Origin: Shinisaurus crocodilurus
Taxonomy: Eukaryota > Chordata > Lepidosauria > Squamata > Shinisauridae
Assembly (NCBI GenBank): GCA_021292165.1
Contig: CM037883.1
Span: 8,385,434-8,449,433, forward strand
Direction of reading: 5' to 3'
Length of the DNA: 64,000 nucleotides
Notes under the pieces: generated by a model
Databases searched by the model: none
Told to the model about the DNA's origin: nothing
The model's input: the letters and a program-made list of their open reading frames with translations, nothing else
Made by a program: the position numbers and the translations under genes
Part shown: positions 56,392 to 64,000 of the stretch, piece by piece
How positions within the stretch are numbered: position 1 is the first letter of the stretch
Layout: each line of letters starts with the position of its first letter

Positions 56392-57867
56392 ATTTAACAT
56401 GCTGTTTATATCCCACCATGTTGCCCTGAAGGTACCTCAAGGAGGACTATACTACTATAAATTTGGCAAATGCATATTGAAAGCACTGAACAGTAAGACA
56501 CCATGTAATGGTAGAACAGATAAATACACACCAGCAGCAGAAAAAACAACAACCCTACTTCAACAGATCGGAACGGCCCAAATACCCTCTGAAATGAAAT
56601 ACTTTTTGACACTACTGGAAGCCAAACAATATGGATCTCCCCCAGGAGAATGCAGAGTATTGGCACCACCCTGAAGATGACCCTTTCCCATGGAGTCTCC
56701 CACCATGCTTCAGAAAGTGGAGGAACCCCAGCAGGCCTCTGAAACAATCTTAATTAAAAGGCTGGCCTCTAAGGCAAACATCTCTCTCACACACAGACGC
56801 ACACACCGATCCATTTGTGGACTGACATTTCAGCAACTGATTTTGTTTTGTTCTTTGAAGGTGGACTTACCATTGGCAGGAGGCAGCAGTAAGTTTTTTG
56901 TCTGTATTAACTTTTATTCTCAGCACTGTCTGTTGCAATAGCAGCAGTGACAGAACTGTAACCATTCCCTCACAGATGTCCCAGACACAGCACCTCTGTT
57001 TCTATTTTTCTCTCTCTCTCTCACCCATATGCACCATCCAAATTCCCAACATGGAGAGGACCATGATGTACCTTCCTTCCATGTAGTCATTAAACAGAGT
57101 TAAGGGTGACCTAAAAATAATTTTAAATAAATAAATAAGATGAAAATAAATAAAGACAAGGGGCTTATCAGGAGAGAGAGAGAGAGAGAATTGGCCCCAT
57201 TGTCAAACGGGGAGAATGCTTCAGGAAATGGAGAATATATGTTCTAAAACACATGAATTCCCACCCACTCACCGTTCTCTTTCCTTCCTGTTCAGTTACA
57301 TTATTCTAATTGTCATCTGACCTGGACTTGTTCAGAGATGGAAGCCAAAGTCAACTTCTCTGAGGTTAGTATGTTTTACTTAACATTTGCCAGTATCTCT
57401 ACTCCTGTTCCTGGCCAGCTGTGGCACTTTTCCTCCAGTGTGGCATCAGCTGAAAGGTCAGCTTTCAAACTGGATTAATTGCAGTGGTTGCCCTGCAGGA
57501 CTAAGGCTCAAGTTGATACAAACTGACACATATCAAAATTGTTGCAGCGGGTCACCTGCAAAGTGATGACTTGACACTGGGGCCCACAGGATACAGTGAG
57601 AGAATGTGAAGTCACAGATACAGTTCTTTGTCCTAATCCAGTACCCGGTCCTTTGTGTTATCATTCTGTCTCTGTGTTCTACCTCCCTCAACTCAAAAGG
57701 TTGCCTCCTATTAAGGCTGTGACGTCACAGACTGGTGAAAGGAGGATATATCCTTTCGGTATCTTTGCATCCAGGTTGCACAGAGGCTGAAATACAATTT
57801 ATAATGGAAAAGACAAGATCCATGATTGGATCTGCCGCCGCTACCACCACCCCTTTGTTTAAGGGCT
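56392..57867. other. Stretch without a recognisable gene
   Basis: 56397-56700 begins like an antisense LINE tail (GTTTATATCCCACCATG) and may be an old LINE. The rest is unassigned, with (CT)n near 57010 and (GA)n near 57173-57189. Confidence 0.45.
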
Positions 57868-58113
57868 ATTTATTTATTTATTTTTATTTATTTATTACAT
57901 TTATACCCCGCCTTTTTTCCTGCAAGGAACCCAAGGCGGCTTACATAATCCTCCTGCTCTCCATTTTATCCTCACAACAACCCTGTGAGGTAGGTCAGGC
58001 TGAGAGTCAGTGACTGGCCCAAAGTCACCCAGTGAGCTTCATGGCCGAGCGGGGACTAGAACCCGGATCTCCCGAGTCCCAGTCCAACACTCTCACCACT
58101 ACGCTACACTGGC
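57868..58113 (-). mobile_element. tRNA-derived SINE, family S1, well preserved
   Basis: Minus-strand S1 close to the family consensus: GCCAGTGTAGCGTAGTGG head with an A-box-like part, B box GGGTTCTAGTCCCC, central block, L2-like tail and AAATA repeat. Good reference copy. Confidence 0.93.
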
Positions 58114-58477
58114 TAAATGCAATGTGGTGTGTGGGAGAGGTTTGGATTGTGAGCATGGCTCTGGTGGAGAAGGAATACTGTTCCTCTGTCCTATTTCCCC
58201 AATCCAAATCAGCCTCCAAGAAAACACCCACGCACATACCTACAAAACCTGTATGTAAACTTTCTAAGGCTGGCTGTAAACCCCAGAGTCCCCTATGTTG
58301 AACGCAACCTTACTGGTACATCCTGGGCTTCCTATCTGCAAGATGATCAAATGCAGGGCTGATTGAAGCCCTCTTCAGCTGTGTGCCTTCTCAGGCGTAG
58401 GGCTAAACTGGGTAAGGGGACTTGGCTGGATGCATACATAATTCCCACCCCCACTGTCCACATTGAGTGCAAAGTGT
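58114..58477. other. Stretch without a recognisable gene
   Basis: No assignable feature. Confidence 0.5.
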
Positions 58478-59133
58478 GCCAGGGTGGCGTAGTGGTGAGA
58501 GTACTGGACTGGGACTCGGGAGATCCGGGTTCTAGTCCCCGCTCAGCCATGAAACTCACTGGGTGACTTTGGGCCAGTCACTGACTCCAGCCTAACCTAC
58601 CTCACAGGGTTGTTGTGAGGATAAAGTGGAGAGGAGGAGGATAATTCTGTAAGCTGCCTTGGGTTCCTTATTTATTTATTTATTTATTTATTTCATTCCA
58701 TTTATACCCCGCTCTTCAGCCAGAAAAGACTCTCAGAGCAGCTTACACAACTTAATAAGACAGTCCCTGCCCTCAGGCTCACAATCTAAAAGACATGAAC
58801 ACAAAACATCAAGGAACACTGAATATAATATTCAAAAAAAATAATCTACAGAATATAAGAACAGCAATACAAGTTAAAAAATATTTAAAAAACCACTAAA
58901 TATTCAAAAAATACAACAAAAATAATTACAGATAACAACCAACCAACAAACAAAGGCAGGAGCAGCAGCAGCTTTTGTGACTGGAGTCAGTCAGGCCCCA
59001 CCCTCCCTGGCCAGGTGTAATGAGCCAGGGAAGCAGGGACCAGGTCTTGCAGGACTCACAGCTAGATGTGAGTCTAGCTAGATGCAGGAAAAAAGGCAGG
59101 GTATAAATGTAATAAATAAATAAATAAATAAAG
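58478..59133 (+). mobile_element. tRNA-derived SINE, family S1, split by a LINE fragment
   Basis: SINE head and body at 58478-58669 (GCCAGGGTGGCGTAGTGG, GGGTTCTAGTCCCC, CTTGGGTTCC); the tail resumes at 59083-59133 (TGCAGGAAAAAAGGCAGG, AATA repeat). An insertion of about 413 bp separates the two halves at the tail boundary. Confidence 0.9.
58670..59082 (-). mobile_element. L2-type LINE tail, variant 2, inserted in a SINE
   Basis: Minus-strand element: ATTT repeat tail, TTTATACCCCGCTCTTC, CAGTCCCTGCCCTCAGGC, then A-rich text and CCCTGGCCAGGTG. The shared block links it to 35452-35640. It interrupts an S1 SINE and so is the younger insertion. Confidence 0.8.
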
Positions 59134-59513
59134 GTCTGAGGAGGAGGCTGTAAGCTTGTTCAGCTGCATGAATTTACAGAGTTCCGGTGAAAGTGAACTC
59201 TGCTGCACAGCTGGATGCCGGGTGCATGGGGACAATGGGGCAGGGCTTGTGCGTGTGCCTATGTCTCCATAGTCATTTTAGCCCTACACATGAGCAGGTG
59301 CACACCGGAAGAGGGCTTGAGAGCATGTAAGTGAAGGTGCGTGAGTGATAGCAGAGCTCCGCGTGTGCTGGATGGGAGAATTAAAATCCTGTCTGTGCAT
59401 AGAGACCCATTATTCTACACATAGATCTCCAGATCTCACCCCCCCCTCTGCGCAGCATTCCAGCATGTCGGTTTGCAGCTGCCAGCCAGCTTGCCTGTAA
59501 TCCGACTCCAGTT
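59134..59513. other. Stretch without a recognisable gene
   Basis: No assignable feature. Confidence 0.5.
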
Positions 59514-60007
59514 TGTAGCTTCCCCGGTTTGCAGATTAATCCAAGTAGCAAGTAGCAAGGAAACACTCTGTAAGACCACAGGTCTATTTCTACCTGTTTA
59601 TTCACTTAGCAAGTAAAGTTCTACAGAGTATACGTTTCCTAGTTACAGTCCATGTGCAGATTACAATGCATAGCAAGCATTAATTCCAGTGGAGTAGATT
59701 GAGCTTCACTCCACTTCAGCAAAGACGTTACATTGTTGCAAAGTCCAGCAAGCAATAGCCAGAAGAGAGAAAGAATAGAGAAAGCAGTCCTGCTCCTCTC
59801 TAAAATGGCTTCAGACAGAAAAACAAGTTAGCACGTCATTCAGAACATACAAACCATGTGACTAGCTCATAATGATCCCAGGATCTAGCTTTCCCATGAG
59901 AAAGAACACGGGAAAGTAGAAAGACACAACATACTTGTTTACCGCCATTCTGTTCCTCTCCAAGTGTAAACACTGTGCTACAGCTGGTGAATGTGATACA
60001 TATCACA
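59514..60007 (-). mobile_element. Probable solo LTR, family D
   Basis: On the minus strand it starts TGTGATATGTATCAC and ends GGGGAAGCTACA, with AATAAA near 59600 in a position that fits the R region. TG...CA borders are present. CAGT occurs close to both borders but not in perfect register, so the target copy is unproven. No internal genes. Confidence 0.45.
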
Positions 60008-60739
60008 ACAGTAAGTATGGTGAAGTGGGCAGGGTTGGTCAAGAGAAGAGACTGGAATTTCACCCAGGTAAGATAAAGGGCTCCTTAAATTCGATTTCCA
60101 TGATATGTGTGTGTGTTTGGAGGGCAGGGAGATTGGGGAAAGAAGTAGGCTGGAGGAGCCCTAGCTAGGATTTGAGACTGCCAGGATTCTCCACATATCG
60201 TTTTGCTGCTCATCTCATGCCCAATTCCCATTTGCATTTTGCAGTTGCTGCTCGCTTTGCATGAGCGGGAGACTTATGCAAATCGAGCTGTCATCAAATG
60301 GGAGATCTGCGCAAATCTCCCCAAATTTGCAGAAATCTCCCCAAATTTGCACAACTTTCCTAATTTGTGCAACTTTCCTCCATAGACTAAAGAGGGGCCG
60401 ATTCAGTCTACTGAGGAAATTTACACAAATTAGGAAATTTGGAACTGGGAATCAGGAATGCAATGAGTGCAAGTATGTATGGGTTTGGTGATTTGCAAAT
60501 ATTTTCAGTAGCCATGTGCTCGTGCTCACGTTCAGAGCTTCGAACGGGGCATGCTTTCATATTTTTATGAGCAAAAACTAAATTCTCATGCGGTAGTAGC
60601 ATCCTATGGAGTATGCACAACTCGTGTCCCTGAGGTTTGGGAAGGGGGGCAGCAGTGTGAGAGGAAAAATAAAAAAAGGCTGAGACAACGTGCAACCATT
60701 CCTGTATTCTTTGTGCTTCAGTTTCCTTGACCCAACAGG
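60008..60739. other. Stretch without a recognisable gene
   Basis: 60300-60440 holds short repeats of CCCCAAATTTGCA and CTAATTTG with inverted AAATTAGG downstream, suggesting an unclassified hairpin repeat. No gene. Confidence 0.45.
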
Positions 60740-60947
60740 CAGGGGAGGCTGGTGTGACTCCTATCTTGGTGAGGCTCCTCACCCATTGCAGCTTTTATTC
60801 TGAGCTTTAGAGGAGGTATCCATGGTTCTCTATAGTGATGAACCTATTTTGGGGGTGGGCTTCAGCACCTAAGCTCCTATAAAGCTCAGAATATAAACTG
60901 CAATGGATGAGGAGCCCCACTGGCATAAGAGTCACCAGCCTCCCCTG
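60740..60947. mobile_element. Palindromic hAT MITE, family M1 (subtype A), with perfect 8-bp target duplication
   Basis: Starts CAGGGGAGGCTGGTG and ends CACCAGCCTCCCCTG, perfect inverted ends. CCAACAGG lies at 60732-60739 and again at 60948-60955. This copy fixes the borders and hAT character of the whole M1 family. 208 bp, non-coding. Confidence 0.95.
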
Positions 60948-61020
60948 CCAACAGGCCTAAGTCAGACGTTGTGGTGGGCCCTGCTGAGTCCCCAGTTTCG
61001 ACCTGAAGATCAAAATCTCC

Positions 61021-61353
61021 TTGACCACCCTGAACATGCCCGATCTCGTCTGATCTCGTAAGCTAAGCAGGGTCGGGCCTGGTTAGTGCTCGGATGGGTG
61101 ACCGCCTTGGAATATCAGGTGCCGTAGTGGGGGACCACAGCTCAGTGTGATAGAGCACGTGCTTTGCATGCAGAAGGTCCCAGGTTCGATCCCCGGCCTC
61201 CCCAGGTTCAGTCCTCAACATCTCCAGATAGGGCTAGGAAAGAATCCTGCCTGAAATCCTGGAGAGCTGCTGCCAGTCAGCGTTGACAATACTGGGCTAG
61301 ATGGACCCAGGGTCTGACTCAGTATGAGTCAGCTTCCGATGTTCCGATGTTCC
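61021..61353 (+). mobile_element. Dimeric 5S-tRNA SINE
   Basis: 61021-61127 is nearly full-length 5S rRNA-like sequence (CACCCTGAACATGCCC, GAAGCTAAGCAGGGTCG-type box A, CTCGGATGGGTGACCGCC box C, GGTGCCGTAG end). It is joined within four bases to an S2 SINE: A box (CAGCTCAGTGTGATAGAGC), B box (GGTTCGATCCC), body, and GAGTCAGCTTCCGATG end. Two Pol III promoters thus lie in tandem. It lacks a T-run terminator after the 5S part, so it is not a free 5S gene. Confidence 0.88.
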
Positions 61354-62019
61354 AGTGGTGTAGTGGAGCTGGGGCTCACAGAGATGCGACCCCCACCCTT
61401 TTTCATTAGCAGGGATGCTGATGTCGTCATCTCCCCCAGAATTCCCTGCTCCCTCTGAGCTTAGCTGCAATCTTCACATTGACTGGGGCGAAATGGATAT
61501 TTCCCTGGCAACCATACAGTATATTGTTGTAAAACAAAGTATGGGGGGGGGGCCTTGGTCTTGAAGGTGCATGTAAGACCTACCGTATTACAAAAGAGTT
61601 TTAGCACCTGTAAAATGCCCCCCTCGGTAGGTTCGCGCCCACCAGGCCCACCCGCCACCCCCGCCCCAAATGCCCCACACGAGAAAATGCCCCCAGCGAA
61701 AAAGGCTCCGTGGTTTTCAAAGACCGTTCAGTTGGAAGCAAGAAACTGCTAGCGGTTTGTTCATTGGATCATGCAGTGGCCTCATTGGTGGTGTGTTGTG
61801 TGGTGTGTGTGTGTGTGTGTGTGTGACTATGGGGACTGTCATGATGAGTAACTGCACTTCAATATTTACCACTACACCATTGCTGAAGATGCCATGAAGC
61901 AAGTGCTTGGCTCCAATGACATGCACAGACACAACATGGAAGTTCTGCTTGTGGTGTGTTATATCCTGGGTGGCCCATTCACACTTTCAAATCATCATTG
62001 ATTGCTTTTCGCAAGTGAG
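61354..62019. other. Stretch without a recognisable gene
   Basis: Contains a (GT)n array at 61794-61825 and a G run at 61544-61552. No gene seen. Confidence 0.5.
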
Positions 62020-62400
62020 AGGCTCAGAAGGCAGCAACAAGGGAGACGGCCTTCTCAGTGGTCCCCTCCCCAATTTTGGAATGATCTCCCTGATCATTTT
62101 GGAATGATCTCCTGCCTGGTGGTGCCAACATTGCTATATTTTCAGTGCCAGGTTAAGACCTTCTTCTTCTCTCAGGCACTTGGCAGCATACGATATGGTT
62201 TTAATTAGGTCTTGATTTTTTTCTTCTTGTTGACTGTTTCAAATATGTTTTTAGAGAGATGTGTGTCTCTCTGTGTTGTATGTGTTTATATGTTTCTATT
62301 TGTATGGTTTTTATAATGTATTTTTAAGGTTTTAATCTTTGTAAAACACCCAGAGAGCTTTGCCTATTGAGCAGTATAAAAATGTAATGAATGAAATGAA
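62020..62400 (+). mobile_element. L2-type LINE 3' end, variant 2
   Basis: A broken frame (RRPSQWSPPQFWNDLP near 62055) corresponds to the L2 C-terminal segment. The T-rich 3' UTR ends AACACCCAGAGAGC, GAGCAGTATAAAAATG and an AATG repeat. A 19-base direct repeat (TTTTGGAATGATCTCC type) near 62075 and 62097 is a local duplication. Confidence 0.7.
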
Positions 62401-63087
62401 AGGAAGTGATAGACATTTGTGTGTAAATCATCCCCTCAGAGATATACACGCAATGCTTCTGGGAAGAAAGAGATAGTGCTTGGGAAACAGTGAGCACTTC
62501 TCTGTGCTTCTTTCCCAGCTCAGTTTATGAACCTGCTCTATGGCGCAGTACAAACTGTACTGTATGAAGCCTACTGCACTAAGTTACCTCATTACAGCTC
62601 TGTACTGTACATTCTCCAAAACTTCCACAGGTGGAGAAATGGGTGAAGCTTCCCCCCCTTTCTTTCTGAAAACAGAAACCAGGTTGAAAATGACAGCTCC
62701 ACAGAATCCTGGGGGAAATGATAATCCACAGAGGGTCTAGTGCAGAGAGGAATTTGAGCTGGCTTATTCACACTCCGGAATCTAAGGGCAGAAAATCAAA
62801 TGTCACTTCGAGGGAATGCTATAATTGCTGTGTAAATAGAGCAGGAAGCCTTTCGAAGGGAAGGACAGTTTTCAAGATTTTTGGAGAGTGAGTTGTTTTC
62901 TTTGCCCGCGGCAGATGCTCGGAGTGAAGATCAGACTTGGTTTCTCTGGGTCAAGGGGTGAATTTTCTAGCAGGTAGCCAGTGGTGCTGGGTATCAGAAG
63001 TAAGGGCCATTTCACATGCATGCATTCATTTGCTGTACAATAATTTTAGTGAGACCCAGAAAAGGGAGAAAGTGTTTGCTTTTATTA
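62401..63087. other. Stretch without a recognisable gene
   Basis: No assignable feature. Confidence 0.5.
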
Positions 63088-64000
63088 TGTATTTATTTAT
63101 TTATTTTTATTTATTATATTTATCAATCACCCATCTGGCCGGTCACCCGGCCACCCTGGGCGATGTACAATTAAAATACAATAAAACACAATAAAACATA
63201 ATAATTAAAACAATATAAAAAATTCTCATTAAAAACCTAACCCACCCCATATTCCCGCCTGAACAGCCATGTTTTTAATGCACGGTGGAAGCTCATCACG
63301 GAGGGGGCATGGCGAAGGTCACTAGGGAGGGAGTTCCATAATGTGGGGGCCGCCACAGAGAAGGCCCTCTTCCTAGTCCCCACCAGCCTGGCTGCTCTGG
63401 CTGATGGGATAAGGAGAAGGCCGTCCGTGGCAGGTCTTGTTGAGCGGCCTACTTGATGTTGCTGGAGGCGCTCCTTGAGATAAGCTGGGCCGGAGCCATG
63501 TAGGGTTTTAAAGGTCAAAACCAACACCTGGAATTCGGCTCGGCAAGCAACTGGTATCCAGTGCAACTCATTAAGCACTGGCGTGATGTGATCACGCCGG
63601 CGGCTGCCCTTAATCAGGCGAGCCGCTGCGTTCTGTACCAGCTGAAGCTTCTGGACTGTCTTCAAGGGTAACCCCACGTAGAGCGCATTACAGTAGTCTA
63701 GGCGAGAGGAGACCAAGGCATGAACCACTGATGGGAGCAGGTGATTAGGAAGGTAGGGGCGCAGCTGCCGTATCAGATGGAGTTGATACAGCGCCGCCCG
63801 GCTCACAGCTGCCACCTGAGCCTCCATGGACAGCTGGGACTCTAGAATGACCCCCAAGCTGCGGACCTGGTCCTTCAGGGGTAGATGTACCCCATTCAGC
63901 ACCAGGTCAACATCCCCTAACCTTCCCTTGTCCCCCACCAGAAGTACCTCGGTCTTGTCGGGGTTCAGCCTCAGCATGTTCCTTCCCATCCAGCCAGCCA
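63088..64000 (-). mobile_element. Young L2-type LINE, 3' part
   Basis: Minus-strand L2 with an ATTT-repeat tail at 63088-63125, a short A-rich 3' UTR (ATTGTACATCGCCCAGG just upstream of it) and an uninterrupted frame running off the window. The element continues beyond 64000. Confidence 0.9.
63237..64000 (-). CDS. L2 reverse transcriptase, C-terminal part, frame open to window edge
   Basis: At least 250 codons without a stop, the longest family-consistent frame in the window. It begins (window edge side) just after the catalytic palm, with LRLNPDKTEVLLVG near residue 6, then VRSLGVILESQLSM (thumb), SRLDYCNALYVGLP near 93, LHWIPVACRAEFQVL near 142, KRAFSVAAPTLWNSLP near 207 and a terminal LKTWLFRREYG. 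These follow the order in L2 ORF2. The enzyme copies the LINE RNA at a nicked target and probably serves the S1 SINE too. The catalytic YADD box would lie outside the window, so activity cannot be judged. Confidence 0.88.
   Translation of the reverse strand, partial: AGWMGRNMLRLNPDKTEVLLVGDKGRLGDVDLVLNGVHLPLKDQVRSLGVILESQLSMEAQVAAVSRAALYQLHLIRQLRPYLPNHLLPSVVHALVSSRLDYCNALYVGLPLKTVQKLQLVQNAAARLIKGSRRRDHITPVLNELHWIPVACRAEFQVLVLTFKTLHGSGPAYLKERLQQHQVGRSTRPATDGLLLIPSARAARLVGTRKRAFSVAAPTLWNSLPSDLRHAPSVMSFHRALKTWLFRREYGVG

Noticed and set aside
61021..61127. Functional 5S rRNA gene
   Set aside because: It is joined directly to a tRNA-type SINE, has no T-run terminator, and is a single diverged unit and not a tandem cluster.

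Overview
The window looks like non-coding nuclear DNA of a reptile, most probably a lizard or other squamate. The evidence is the mix of repeats: CR1 and L2-type LINEs, two abundant tRNA-derived SINE families with sauropsid-type sequence, 5S-derived SINEs, many short hAT-like palindromic elements with 8-bp target duplications, gypsy-like solo LTRs with 5-bp target duplications, and numerous CA, GA and AAT microsatellites. The species cannot be named from sequence alone. I found no convincing host protein-coding gene, no functional RNA gene, no CRISPR array and no bacterial-style operon. Nearly all the longer open frames lie in transposable elements or microsatellites.

Layout. 1-9.5 kb: the end of an LTR inserted in a small hAT element, CR1/L3-type LINE ends (one interrupted by a hAT element), a solo LTR, SINEs, and a patch at 7.6-8.1 kb that looks rebuilt from nearby sequence. 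9.5-20 kb: a possible LTR, two hAT elements with clear target duplications, the first solo LTR of family A, a CR1 3' end, a perfect hairpin element at 18.2 kb, and a SINE joining 5S rRNA sequence to a CR1 tail. 20-31 kb: old L2 pieces, a second type of solo LTR, an L2 3' end abutting a SINE with a very similar tail, a second 5S-CR1 SINE and more hAT elements. 31-36 kb: a six-unit tandem repeat with telomere-like motifs, a larger hAT element and another hairpin element. 36.6-39.2 kb: a three-layer nest (LTR in a hAT-like element in a LINE) followed by a third family-A solo LTR. 39-48 kb: L2 fragments and a 2.8-kb 5'-truncated CR1 with recognisable endonuclease and reverse transcriptase. 48-60 kb: mostly repeat-poor DNA with scattered SINEs and hAT elements. 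60-64 kb: a hAT element, a 5S-tRNA dimeric SINE, an old L2 end, and a young L2 whose frame is still open at the window edge.

How the parts relate. The L2-like and CR1 LINEs supply 3' tails that the SINEs copy, so the window holds both presumed partners of two SINE/LINE pairs. The hAT-like elements have no transposase here and must have been moved by an enzyme encoded elsewhere. Nested insertions give a relative order: CR1/L3 LINE ends are oldest, hAT elements inserted into them, and the family-A LTRs are younger still. The perfect hairpin at 18.2 kb and the open L2 at the right edge are the freshest-looking elements.
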